Source: CAVQGZ01 sp942491665 (lineage in GTDB: Bacteria > Actinomycetota > Actinomycetes > Jiangellales > Jiangellaceae). Taken from it: a stretch of DNA of 64,000 nt. The first letter of the stretch is position 1. Each line of letters opens with the position of its first letter. Positions 38,230 to 46,109 of the stretch are shown here, piece after piece. Position numbers and translations under genes: made by a program. Where the stretch lies: positions 62,001 to 126,000 of the forward strand of contig CALOBR010000010.1 of NCBI GenBank assembly GCA_942491665.1, given 5' to 3'. The notes beneath the pieces were generated by a model, which searched no databases, was not told the origin of the DNA, and was given only the letters and a program-made list of their open reading frames with translations.

Positions 38230-38280
38230 ACGGCCCGGGAGCGCAGCGCCAGGAATGGCGCGGCGCCCCGGGCCGTTCTC
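38230..38280 (+). terminator. Intrinsic terminator after clpC
   Basis: Outer stem ACGGCCCGGG (38230-38239) pairs perfectly with CCCGGGCCGT (38267-38276). An inner near-perfect ten-pair stem (GCGCAGCGCC with GGCGCGGCGC) closes on an AGGAAT loop. TTCTCTTG follows. It is one of the longest stems in the window. Confidence 0.85.
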
Positions 38281-38288
38281 TTGCCGTG

Positions 38289-38666
38289 ATGAGTACCCAG
38301 CACCCCGCCGTTCTCATGCGGCGCGCCGATGACCTTGTCGCGCAGCGCAGGCCCGCCGAGGCGCTCGACGTCCTCGCGCCGTTGCTGTCCGATGAGCCCG
38401 ACTCCCGTTCGGTGCTCGAGCTGGCCGGTCGCGCCTACTTCTACCGCGCTCAGCTCGACCACGCCGAGCGTGCGTTCTCACGTCTGGTCGAGCTCGACCC
38501 GACCGACGCCTACGCCCGGTTCGCGCTCGGCCGGGTCTGCGAGCGACGCTCGCGTGTCACCGAGGCCGTGAGCCACTACCGGGTGGCGGTCGCGCTCAAC
38601 CCGCGTCCGGAGTACGCGCAGGGGCTCGCCCGCCTGCAGGAGCAGGTCGAGGGCGAGCAGCCCTAG
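38289..38666 (+). CDS. Tetratricopeptide repeat protein
   Basis: 125 residues built of about three TPR units: LVAQRRPAEALDVLAPLLSD, ELAGRAYFYRAQLDHAERAFSRLVELDP and RFALGRVCERRSRVTEAVSHYRVAVALNP. TPRs mediate protein contacts; no enzyme domain is present. It may bind ClpC substrates or partners, but the only evidence is position. ATG 38289 is preferred; GTG 38286 is directly before it. Its stop overlaps the convergent mutY stop at CTAG. Confidence 0.8.
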   Translation: MSTQHPAVLMRRADDLVAQRRPAEALDVLAPLLSDEPDSRSVLELAGRAYFYRAQLDHAERAFSRLVELDPTDAYARFALGRVCERRSRVTEAVSHYRVAVALNPRPEYAQGLARLQEQVEGEQP

Positions 38667-39535
38667 TCGGGCAGCCGGTAGCGGCCGTCGGGATCTACGA
38701 CGACCAGCCCGTCGGTGACCAGGGATGCCAGTGCGCGTTGGCGTTGCGCGTCGTCGACGGGCGGCGCAGCGTCGAGGCCCACCGCGTCCAGGGTTCGTGG
38801 GTCGACTGGTGCGTCCGCTTCTCGAAGCACGGCCATCAGGCGCCCGCGAACCTGCCTGTCGGTGCCTTCGAAGGGCTGTCGGCGGCGGGGCAGGTCGGTG
38901 GCGGGTCGCCCGGCAGCCAGCCACGAGCACTCGGCGGCGAGTGGGCAGTCGTGGCAGCGAGGGCTGGACGAGGTGCACACCAGGGCCCCGACCTCCATGA
39001 CCGCCACCGACCATCGGGCGGCGACCGGCGGGTCGGCCGGCAGCAGGTCGGCCGCCAGCGTTCGCTCCACGTTGGTCAGGTGCGCAGTCGGCTGCGCCTG
39101 CCCGCGCAACCGTGCGAGCACCCGGCGCACGTTGGTGTCGAGCACGGCCACGCGAGCGTTGAAGGCGAAGGCCGCGACCGCTGCGGCGGTGTACTCCCCG
39201 ACCCCGGGCAGCGCACGAAGGTCGTCCAGCGCCGAGGGGACCTCCCCGTCGTGACGGGTCGCGATCTGCGTGGCCGCGGCGTGCAGCCGCACAGCCCGTC
39301 GCGGGTAGCCGAGACGGCCCCAGGCGCGGATAGCCTCGGCCACCGGGTCGTCGGCCAGGTCGTCCGGGGTGGGCCAGCGGGTCATCCATGCTAGGTACAC
39401 CGGGGCGACCCGGGCGACGGGCGTCTGCTGCAGCATCACCTCGCTCACCAGCACTCCCCAGGGCGTGGTCTGCGGTGAGCGCCACGGAAGGTCGCGTGCG
39501 TGCTCGTCGAACCAGGCGAGCGTCGTCTCGTGCAC
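38663..39535 (-). CDS. mutY: A/G-specific adenine glycosylase
   Basis: A 290-residue base-excision glycosylase that removes adenine mispaired with 8-oxoguanine. HhH element LPGVGEYTAAAVAAFAF with catalytic Asp in VAVLDTNVRRVLARL. The early motif is DLPWRSPQTTPWGVLVSEVMLQQT. The iron-sulfur ligands are C-x6-C-x2-C-x5-C in VCTSSSPRCHDCPLAAECSW. The C-terminal MutT-like recognition domain is short, replaced by a winged-helix-like tail. GTG start. Confidence 0.94.
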   Translation of the reverse strand: MHETTLAWFDEHARDLPWRSPQTTPWGVLVSEVMLQQTPVARVAPVYLAWMTRWPTPDDLADDPVAEAIRAWGRLGYPRRAVRLHAAATQIATRHDGEVPSALDDLRALPGVGEYTAAAVAAFAFNARVAVLDTNVRRVLARLRGQAQPTAHLTNVERTLAADLLPADPPVAARWSVAVMEVGALVCTSSSPRCHDCPLAAECSWLAAGRPATDLPRRRQPFEGTDRQVRGRLMAVLREADAPVDPRTLDAVGLDAAPPVDDAQRQRALASLVTDGLVVVDPDGRYRLPD

Positions 39536-39577
39536 GGCGGGTCAGCGCACGCAGTCGGTCACGTCAGTCCGGTCGGA

Positions 39578-40660
39578 TCAGACGTAGCGGTCCATGATGC
39601 TCGCCTCGGCGAGCCGCGAGAGTGCCTCGCGGATGGTGCGGGCACGGGCCCCCCCGACGCCGTCGATGGCCAGCAGGTCTTCGACGTTGGCGCTGAGCAG
39701 CTGTTGCAGCCCGCCGAAGTGGGTGACCAGTCGCTCGACGACGCTGCCGGGCAGGCGTGGCACCCGGGCGAGCAGCCGGTAGCCGCGCGGGCTGATCGGC
39801 TGGTCGAGCATCGCCTCGCCGCCGGTGTAGCCCAGAGCGTTCGCCACCAGGGGCAGCTCAAGCACATCGGACTGCGTGAGTACTTCAAGGTCGCTCAGGT
39901 GCGTGCGATGGTCGGTGGCGGGGTCGTGCACGTAGTCCTGCACGAGCAGCGCGCGATCGGGGGCCAGGCCGGCGACCAGCTCGGTGAGCTGGAGCGAGAG
40001 CAGGCGGCCGTCGCTGCCGAGCTCGACGACATATCCCTCGATCTCGGTGTGGATGCGACGGACCATCTCTTGACGCTGCGCCACCGTGGCGACGTCGCGC
40101 AACGTCGCGAGGTCTTCGATCTCCAGCGCCGAAAGGGTGCCGGCCACCTCGTCCAGGCGGTGCCGGTACCGCTCGAGGGTGGCCAGCGCCTGGTTCGCCC
40201 GCGAGAGGATCTCCGAGGAGTCCTCCAGCACGTGCCGGGCGTCGTCCAGGTACAGGGCGACCAGGTGCATCGACTGGCTTACCGAGATCACCGGGTGCCC
40301 AGTCTGGCGGGCGGTCCGCTCGGCGGTGCGGTGCCGGGTGCCCGACTCGCTGGTGGGGATGGCGGGGTCGGGCACCAGCTGCGTGGCGGCCCGGACGATG
40401 CGGTTGTTCTTGGTGTCGACCACGATGGCGCCATCCATCTTGGCCAGCTCGCGCAGGCGGGTGGCGGAGAACTCGACGTCGAGGGTGAAGCCTCCGGTGC
40501 ACAGGGAGTCGACCTGCTTGTCGAAGCCGAGCACGACGAGGGCGCCGGTGCGTCCACGCAGGATCCGCTCCAGCCCCTCCCGCATCGCGGTACCAGGGGC
40601 GACGGAGCCGAGGGTGCGGCGCAGAGTGGTGTCGATGGGCGGGAGTGTAGTGCGGCTCAG
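39578..40660 (-). CDS. disA: DNA integrity scanning diadenylate cyclase DisA, probable CTG start
   Basis: 360 residues. Makes c-di-AMP and patrols DNA for branched damage. Diadenylate cyclase motifs are LAKMDGAIVVDTKN (DGA) and SGTRHRTAERTARQTG (RHR). A helical linker follows, and a C-terminal HhH domain (LLAIDGVGGARARTIREAL). The family needs an N-terminal helix like TLRRTLGSVAPGTAMREGLERIL. No ATG or GTG precedes it at the right distance, but CTG 40660 overlaps the radA stop as CTGA. The first internal ATG (40585) would delete that helix; an upstream ATG (40753) would add 31 unlikely residues inside radA. Confidence 0.92.
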   Translation of the reverse strand: MSRTTLPPIDTTLRRTLGSVAPGTAMREGLERILRGRTGALVVLGFDKQVDSLCTGGFTLDVEFSATRLRELAKMDGAIVVDTKNNRIVRAATQLVPDPAIPTSESGTRHRTAERTARQTGHPVISVSQSMHLVALYLDDARHVLEDSSEILSRANQALATLERYRHRLDEVAGTLSALEIEDLATLRDVATVAQRQEMVRRIHTEIEGYVVELGSDGRLLSLQLTELVAGLAPDRALLVQDYVHDPATDHRTHLSDLEVLTQSDVLELPLVANALGYTGGEAMLDQPISPRGYRLLARVPRLPGSVVERLVTHFGGLQQLLSANVEDLLAIDGVGGARARTIREALSRLAEASIMDRYV

Positions 40661-42045
40661 GCCTGCCGATCGTGCTCGACGGCGGCACTGAGCAGTGGCC
40701 GCTGGGCGCGCAGGATCGCCTCGGTAAGCGACGACACGGCGATCACCTCGCACCCGTCGACCGTGGGTACCGCCTCGTCCCCGTCGGTGCTGGTGGCGGG
40801 GACGAGGACGCGACGCGCGCCGACCCGGGCAAGCTCGGTGACGCGGTGCTTGACTCCGCCGACGGCTCGGATCTCACCGTCCAGACCCACCTCACCCACC
40901 GCGCCCACCCCAGACGGCAGGGGCACGTCCGCGGCGGCACTGCCGATTGCCAGAGCAGTGGCCAGGTCGCCGGCAGGCTCGTTGACGCTCAGGCCACCGA
41001 CCGTGGCGACGTAGACGTCGCGTCCGCCGAGCCGGGCGCCCGTGCGCCGGTCGAGAACCGCGAGCAGCAGCGAGACGCGGTTCGACGCCATGCCCGTGCT
41101 GACTCGGCGAGGCGTCGCGGACGCGTCGGTGCCCACCAGTGCCTGCACCTCCACCGGAAGCGCCCGACGTCCCTCCAGGGTCACAGTCCAGCACCGGCCC
41201 GGCACCGGCTGCGGGTTGGCGCTCAGGAACAACCGGCCCGGGTCAGGCACCGAGCGGATGCCGGACTCGTCCAGGTCGAGGCAGCCCACCTCGTCGCTGG
41301 GGCCGAACCGGTTCTTGATGCCGCGCAGCAGCCGTAGCCGCGAGTGCCGGTCGCCCTCGAACATGACGACCACGTCGACCAGGTGCTCCAGCACCCGGGG
41401 ACCCGCGACGGCTCCGTCCTTGGTCACATGCCCGACCAGCAGCACCGACGTGCCCACCTGCTTGGCGAGGCTGACCAGGGCTGCAGCCACGCCGCGCACC
41501 TGGCTGGGGCTGCCCGCGGCCCCGTCTACGCCGCTCGCGGTCACGGTTTGGATCGAGTCGAGCACCAGCAGCGCCGGGCTCACCTGCTCGGCATGGCTGA
41601 GCACCTCGTCCAGGTCTCGGACGGAGGCCAGGAACAGCCGCTCGTGAACCGAGCCGGTGCGATCGGCCCGCTGGCGCACCTGCGCCGTCGTCTCCTCGCC
41701 GGTGACGTAGAGCGTCGGGCCCGGCGCGCTCGCCGCCACCTCAAGCGCGAGCGTCGACTTACCGACCCCCGGCTCGCCGGCCAGCAGCACGACCCCGCCC
41801 GGGACGAGTCCGCCGCCCAGCACCCGGTCTAACTCGTCGATACCGGTCGGCATGGCCTTGCCGTCCTGCGCGTCGACCTCGGTGATGGGACGGGCTCGCA
41901 TCTCGGCCGCGCCGGCTGCGGTGAGGGCCCGGTCGCCGACGGTTCCCCACGCCTCGCACCCGCCGCAGCGACCCACCCAACGGGGAGTCGCCCAGCCACA
42001 TTCCGTGCACCGGAAACCCCGGCTCGATGCCTTCGCGCTCGCCAT
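40657..42045 (-). CDS. radA: DNA repair protein RadA
   Basis: A 462-residue RecA-like, Lon-like branch-migration helicase. Four-cysteine zinc finger FRCTECGWATPRWVGRCGGC at the N-terminus, Walker A LAGEPGVGKSTLALE, the RadA-specific KNRFGPSDEVG, and a Lon-like C-terminal domain (AGDLATALAIGSA, AVGEVGLDGEIRAVGGV). It processes recombination intermediates. disA is coupled downstream; DisA and RadA are known partners in Bacillus. TAGCGT eight bases before the ATG suggests a nearly leaderless message. Confidence 0.96.
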   Translation of the reverse strand: MASAKASSRGFRCTECGWATPRWVGRCGGCEAWGTVGDRALTAAGAAEMRARPITEVDAQDGKAMPTGIDELDRVLGGGLVPGGVVLLAGEPGVGKSTLALEVAASAPGPTLYVTGEETTAQVRQRADRTGSVHERLFLASVRDLDEVLSHAEQVSPALLVLDSIQTVTASGVDGAAGSPSQVRGVAAALVSLAKQVGTSVLLVGHVTKDGAVAGPRVLEHLVDVVVMFEGDRHSRLRLLRGIKNRFGPSDEVGCLDLDESGIRSVPDPGRLFLSANPQPVPGRCWTVTLEGRRALPVEVQALVGTDASATPRRVSTGMASNRVSLLLAVLDRRTGARLGGRDVYVATVGGLSVNEPAGDLATALAIGSAAADVPLPSGVGAVGEVGLDGEIRAVGGVKHRVTELARVGARRVLVPATSTDGDEAVPTVDGCEVIAVSSLTEAILRAQRPLLSAAVEHDRQA

Positions 42046-42053
42046 GGTCCCCG

Positions 42054-42059
42054 ACGCTA
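42054..42059 (-). promoter_or_regulatory. -10 of the radA-disA operon
   Basis: TAGCGT on the minus strand ends eight bases before the radA ATG. Confidence 0.45.
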
Positions 42060-42112
42060 CGAGGTGGGTCCGACACGACCCAGACGCCGCGCGGCAGACC
42101 GTCGTGACGTGA

Positions 42113-42835
42113 TCACGTGCGGCGGGGATGGCGCCAGCGCAGCACCGTCGGGACGGAGATCGTGGCCCCGACCGTCTCGCGCAGGGCCATCGCCGCGACG
42201 TCGGGGGGGAACTCGATGCCCAGCACCGCTGCCAGGTCGGCGCGGTCGGCGAAGCGCCAGACCACCGGCAGCCGCTGCTGCGTCCAGCGGCTGAAGAACG
42301 ACGCAGCGCGATCGCTACGCACGCCGGTGCCGCTGGCGGCGAACCACCGCGCGTAGCCGGTGGTCGCGGTCACGTCGAGGTCGACTGCCACCTGCACCCC
42401 ATCCGGCCGCAGCACCCGGTCGGCCTGCGCCAGACCAGGCTCGCAGCCCGGCCCGAAGAAGTACGCCCAGTGTGAGAAGACGAGGTCGACCGACTCCTCC
42501 GGCAGGGGCAGGTGCTCGGCCAACCCCGTGCGCACCGTGACCCGGTCGGCGAGGCGCGCCCGTGCGACGCGGCGGGACGCGGCTGCGGCCAGGTCGGTGT
42601 GCGGCTCGACCCCGACGACGCGCTCGGCCCGCGCTGCCAGCATCGGCAGGTGGTAGCCGGTCCCGCAACCGACGTCCACGGCTACGTCGACGGTGACGTT
42701 CCGTTGCCCGCCCACCCGCCCGATCACGCTGTCGAGCGCCGCGACCACGAGGCCGTCCGGGTCGGCGGCGCGGTTGAGGCGCTCGTAGACCTCCGGCGAG
42801 CGCCAGATGTTGGGGCTCGGCGTGGGTCCTGTCAC
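42113..42835 (-). CDS. Class I SAM-dependent methyltransferase
   Basis: 240 residues. SAM site VDVAVDVGCGTGYHLPMLAA, then ERVVGVEPHTDLAAAA, LPLPEESVDLVFSHWAYFFG and ADRVLRPDGVQVAVDLD, the Methyltransf_11 pattern. Substrate unknown. GTG 42835 overlaps the stop of the Cys-rich gene upstream (GTGA), so the two are co-translated. A methylation step tied to that protein is possible but unproven. Confidence 0.85.
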   Translation of the reverse strand: MTGPTPSPNIWRSPEVYERLNRAADPDGLVVAALDSVIGRVGGQRNVTVDVAVDVGCGTGYHLPMLAARAERVVGVEPHTDLAAAASRRVARARLADRVTVRTGLAEHLPLPEESVDLVFSHWAYFFGPGCEPGLAQADRVLRPDGVQVAVDLDVTATTGYARWFAASGTGVRSDRAASFFSRWTQQRLPVVWRFADRADLAAVLGIEFPPDVAAMALRETVGATISVPTVLRWRHPRRT

Positions 42836-43578
42836 CGTGGCGGCGACGCCGGGTGCGGCGCGACGCCAGTGCGGCACAGCTCGACCAGCACGGCGTAGGC
42901 GGCCTGTCCGATGAGGGCCTCGATCTCGGCCCGCGAGCTGCTCAGCACCGTCTCGGCGCCGACGTGGGCCAACGGCGAGCCGGAGCAGAACCAGTCCAGG
43001 TCGTGCCCGCCCGCGCCCCAGCCACGACGGTCGAACTCGCCGATGCTCACCTCGTGGTACGTCGTGCCGTCGGGACGCGTGACATCTCTGAAGTCACGCC
43101 GGATGGGCAGCTGCCAGCACACGTCCGGCTTGGTCGCCAGCGGGTGGACGCCCTCGTCCAGCGCCAGCGCGTGCAGCGCGCAGCCGGCCGGGCCGTCGAA
43201 CCCGGCGCGGTTGTGAAAGATGCAGGCCCCGTCCACCACCCGGGTTTGTCGGGCACCGTTGTCGTCGAGCCCGACGACGCCTCCGCGCCGACCCCGCCTG
43301 CGCATCTGCCACTGCGTCGCACTCAGCCGGTCGGCGGCGGCGCTCACCCGCGCCTCGTCCTCGTCGTCGGCGAAGTGCGCGCCGTGCGTGCAGCAGCCGT
43401 CGTCGGGCCGGGCGGCGTCGATGCCGAGGCAGCCGCGGCCGAAGATGCACGTCCAGGCCGACGTCAGCCATGTGACGTCGGCCCGCACCACCGTGTCGGG
43501 GTCTGCGGGGTCGGTGAACTCCACCCACGTGCGCGGGAAGTTCAGCGCCACTTCGCCCACCGGTCGCAGGGTACGCAT
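42832..43578 (-). CDS. Cysteine-rich conserved protein, Rv0495c-like
   Basis: 248 residues with a conserved Cys/His set: WTCIFGRGCLGI, DDGCCTHGAHF, GACIFHNRAG, GCALHALAL, DVCWQLP and WFCSGS. This spacing suggests a bound metal or iron-sulfur centre, reminiscent of YkgJ/DUF3109-type proteins. Gene order next to a divergent ppx-like gene matches Mycobacterium tuberculosis Rv0495c-Rv0496, so I assign it to that family by motif style and position. No function can be stated. It has no signal peptide. Confidence 0.75.
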   Translation of the reverse strand: MRTLRPVGEVALNFPRTWVEFTDPADPDTVVRADVTWLTSAWTCIFGRGCLGIDAARPDDGCCTHGAHFADDEDEARVSAAADRLSATQWQMRRRGRRGGVVGLDDNGARQTRVVDGACIFHNRAGFDGPAGCALHALALDEGVHPLATKPDVCWQLPIRRDFRDVTRPDGTTYHEVSIGEFDRRGWGAGGHDLDWFCSGSPLAHVGAETVLSSSRAEIEALIGQAAYAVLVELCRTGVAPHPASPPR

Positions 43579-43584
43579 CGGCGG

Positions 43585-43594
43585 CGGCTACCGT
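43585..43594. promoter_or_regulatory. Divergent promoter of the Cys-rich gene and the ppx-like gene
   Basis: Rightward TACCGT (43589-43594) lies six bases before GTG 43601. Leftward TAGCCG (43590-43585), sharing the TA, lies six bases before ATG 43578 but lacks the final T. The two starts are 23 bp apart. Confidence 0.5.
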
Positions 43595-43600
43595 CGCACC

Positions 43601-44572
43601 GTGCGACTCGGTGTGCTCGATGTCGGATCGAACACGGTCCATCTGCTGCTCGTGGACGCCCACCCCGGTGCACGCCCCCTGCCGGCGTACAAGCACAAGG
43701 CACAGCTGCGGCTCAGCGAGATGCTCGGCCCGGACGGCCGGGTCGGCGACGCCGGGGCCGACCGGTTGGTGGAGTTCTGCCAGGAGGCCGTCGCGCTGGC
43801 GGAAGACAAAGGGGCCGAGCGCATCCTCGCCTTCGCGACCTCAGCCTTGCGCGAGGCTGCCAACGGTGACGCCGTGCTCGCCCGGGTGGCCGACGAGGCG
43901 GGCGTCGAGCTGGCGGTGCTGAGCGGGGACGAGGAGTCGCAGCTGACCTTTCTCGCCGTGCGGCGCTGGTACGGCTGGTCGGCCCAGCGGTTGCTCATGC
44001 TCGACATCGGCGGCGGGTCGCTCGAGATCGCCACGGGCATCGACGAAGACCCCGACGCGGCACTGTCCCTCCCGCTCGGTGCTGGCCGGCTCACTCGCGA
44101 CCGTCTGGCGCACGACCCGCCGGGGCCAGACGACGTGCGCGCCCTGCGCAAGCACGTACGAGCGTCGATCGCCGACGTGGCCGGACGAGTGCTGCGCCAC
44201 GGCCCACCCGACCTGGCAGCGGGAAGCTCGAAGACGTTCCGCTCGCTGGCCCGCATCGCCGGGGCGGCGCCCTCGTCCGAGGGCATCTACGTCCGGCGGT
44301 CGTTGTCGCTGGCCGACCTGCAGACGATCGTCCCGCGCCTGGCCGAGATGAGCGCCAAGCAGCGTGCCGACCTGCCCGGTGTGTCGAGCGGACGGGCGGC
44401 GCAGATGCTGGCCGGGGCCATCGTGGCCGAGGGAGCCATGGACCTGCTGCAGGTCGACTCGGTGCAGATCTGTCCGTGGGCGCTGCGCGAGGGCATCATC
44501 CTGCGCCAGCTCGACGTGCTGGCCCAGCCGAGCCTGCCGGCGTCGTCAGGCATGGGGGTCGGCGATGGCTGA
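43601..44572 (+). CDS. ppx: Ppx/GppA phosphatase family protein
   Basis: A 323-residue ASKHA-fold exopolyphosphatase or (p)ppGpp phosphatase. Phosphate-1 motif VLDVGSNTVHLLLVDAH, LAFATSALREAANGDAV, LSGDEESQLTFLAVRRW and phosphate-2 LLMLDIGGGSLEIATG. It ends about where the catalytic domains end and lacks the C-terminal HD extension of Escherichia coli Ppx, as does Rv0496. Rv0496-type enzymes act on short polyphosphate. Leaderless-type GTG. Its stop overlaps the next gene by eight bases. Confidence 0.9.
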   Translation: MRLGVLDVGSNTVHLLLVDAHPGARPLPAYKHKAQLRLSEMLGPDGRVGDAGADRLVEFCQEAVALAEDKGAERILAFATSALREAANGDAVLARVADEAGVELAVLSGDEESQLTFLAVRRWYGWSAQRLLMLDIGGGSLEIATGIDEDPDAALSLPLGAGRLTRDRLAHDPPGPDDVRALRKHVRASIADVAGRVLRHGPPDLAAGSSKTFRSLARIAGAAPSSEGIYVRRSLSLADLQTIVPRLAEMSAKQRADLPGVSSGRAAQMLAGAIVAEGAMDLLQVDSVQICPWALREGIILRQLDVLAQPSLPASSGMGVGDG

Positions 44573-45392
44573 CGAGCTGCCCGTCCGCGTCGCGAAGGCA
44601 CCCGTCGCGTTGTCGACGGCGTCGGTCTACCCCGAGGGCACGGCCGCGGCGTTCGAGATGGCCGACTCGTTCGGCTACGACGGTATCGAGCTGATGGTGT
44701 GGACCGACCCGATCAGCCAGGACGCCGACGAGGTGGCCGCCCTCGTCCAGGGCTACCAGCTTCCGGTGCTCGCCGTGCACGCCCCGTGCCTGCTCGTCAC
44801 CCAGCGGGTGTGGTCGCCCGACCCGTGGGAGCGGCTGACCCGCTCGGTGGAGGTCGCCCACCAGCTCGACGCCGGCGTCGTCGTGGTGCACCCGCCGTTT
44901 CGTTGGCAGCGGGAGTACGCGCGCGACTTCGCCGCGAAGGTCGATGCCCTGACGCAGGAGTCGGGCGTGGTCGTCGCGGTGGAGAACATGTACCCCTGGC
45001 GTGCCCGGGGACGTGAGCTCAAGGCCTACCTGCCCGACTGGGACCCGACCGACGAGGGCTACCGGCACTGCACGCTCGACCTGTCGCACACCGCCGTCTC
45101 GGGGTCGGACGCGCTGAAGATGGCCGCCGACCTCGGCGACCGGCTCTCCCACGTCCACCTGGCCGACGGCACCGGCCTGGCTCGCGACGAGCACCTCATC
45201 CCCGGGCGGGGCACCCAGCCGTGCGCGACCCTGCTCGAGCGCCTGGCCCGCGACGCGTGGGAGGGGACCGTGGTCGTCGAGGTCACGACCCGCAAGGCCA
45301 AGAACCGCGCCGAGCGTGAGACCGACCTTGCCGAGGCCCTGGCATACGCCCGCCTGCACATGGCGGCGCCGCTTCGATCCGAGCCCTGGTAG
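44565..45392 (+). CDS. Sugar phosphate isomerase/epimerase-like TIM barrel (AP_endonuc_2 fold)
   Basis: 275 residues. Barrel strands and metal-ligand segments: GYDGIELMVWTDP, VLAVHAPCLL, VVVVHPPFRWQREYA, VVAVENMYPW, CTLDLSHTAVSG, HVHLADGTG and VVVEVTTRK, with His/Glu/Asp in metal-binding positions as in xylose-isomerase-like barrels. Substrate unknown. Counterpart of Rv0498 in the mycobacterial cluster. The ATG overlaps the ppx-like gene's end. Confidence 0.82.
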   Translation: MADELPVRVAKAPVALSTASVYPEGTAAAFEMADSFGYDGIELMVWTDPISQDADEVAALVQGYQLPVLAVHAPCLLVTQRVWSPDPWERLTRSVEVAHQLDAGVVVVHPPFRWQREYARDFAAKVDALTQESGVVVAVENMYPWRARGRELKAYLPDWDPTDEGYRHCTLDLSHTAVSGSDALKMAADLGDRLSHVHLADGTGLARDEHLIPGRGTQPCATLLERLARDAWEGTVVVEVTTRKAKNRAERETDLAEALAYARLHMAAPLRSEPW

Positions 45393-45393
45393 G

Positions 45394-46086
45394 TCACCCC
45401 TGCTGGGCGCGCTCCTGCGTGCCGATGGCGGCGACACGGTCGTGCTCGACCTCGCCCGGCCCGGGTTGCACGAGCACGGACGACCCGCCGCAGGCCAGCG
45501 GCACGAGCAGCGCCTCGCGCAGGGTCGCGTCGTCGAGCCGCTGGGCCACGACAAGGCGGCGGGTACCCGGCTGCGCGGACGCGGACTCCATCAGAAGGGC
45601 CAGCGCGGGGTCGTGGGTGGGTTCGGCGGGCCCGCAGACGTCGGGGTAGCCGAGCACCTCGCGGCCGTAGTCGATCGACCCGGACGGCGCGCGAGCCCCC
45701 GCGGGCCCACCCAGAGGCAGCGTGTTCACGACCACCAGCGACCCGGCGCCGCTCGGCTGCTCGTCCCACGCCCGCACCGAGACCGTCGCGTGGGGCAGCG
45801 GGGCCGTCGACACCTGCGCCCCCACCGTCCAGGCGGCCATCGCCAGCACCAGTCCCGTCCAGTGCGCGGGTAGCACCATGTCGAGCCGGTCCCCCGCCTC
45901 GACGTCGAGCTCGTCGCGCAGCAGCCCGACGGTCTTGTTCGTCCAGTTGTCGAACGTCGCCACCGACAGCTCGACCCGACCGCCGCTGCCCAGGTCGTAG
46001 TAGGTGACGAACGGCCGGGCCGGGTCACGGCGCAGGGCCTGGGCCAGCAGGGCGGTCGGGTGCGCACCGACGTGGGGGGCAGCCAT
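45394..46086 (-). CDS. TIGR03089 family protein (half-length AMP-binding-enzyme-like)
   Basis: 230 residues resembling only the N-terminal part of ANL adenylating enzymes: RDPARPFVTYYDLGSGGRVELSVATFDNWTNKT (in two runs), then GDRLDMVLPAHWTGLVLAMAAWTVGAQV. The ATP-binding P-loop and C-terminal domain that catalysis needs are absent. Such short proteins are conserved in actinobacteria and have no known role. ATG 46086 is chosen over GTG 46095 because the -10 TACGGT overlaps that GTG and lies seven bases from the ATG. Confidence 0.8.
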   Translation of the reverse strand: MAAPHVGAHPTALLAQALRRDPARPFVTYYDLGSGGRVELSVATFDNWTNKTVGLLRDELDVEAGDRLDMVLPAHWTGLVLAMAAWTVGAQVSTAPLPHATVSVRAWDEQPSGAGSLVVVNTLPLGGPAGARAPSGSIDYGREVLGYPDVCGPAEPTHDPALALLMESASAQPGTRRLVVAQRLDDATLREALLVPLACGGSSVLVQPGPGEVEHDRVAAIGTQERAQQG

Positions 46087-46093
46087 GGCGCTC

Positions 46094-46103
46094 ACCGTAG
46101 GCT
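46094..46103. promoter_or_regulatory. Interlocked divergent leaderless-type promoters (TIGR03089 / nucleotidyltransferase)
   Basis: Leftward TACGGT (46099-46094) ends seven bases before ATG 46086. Rightward TAGGCT (46098-46103) ends six bases before GTG 46110. The hexamers share the TA at 46098-46099, so only one polymerase can occupy the site at a time. Confidence 0.65.
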
Positions 46104-46109
46104 GGCCGC

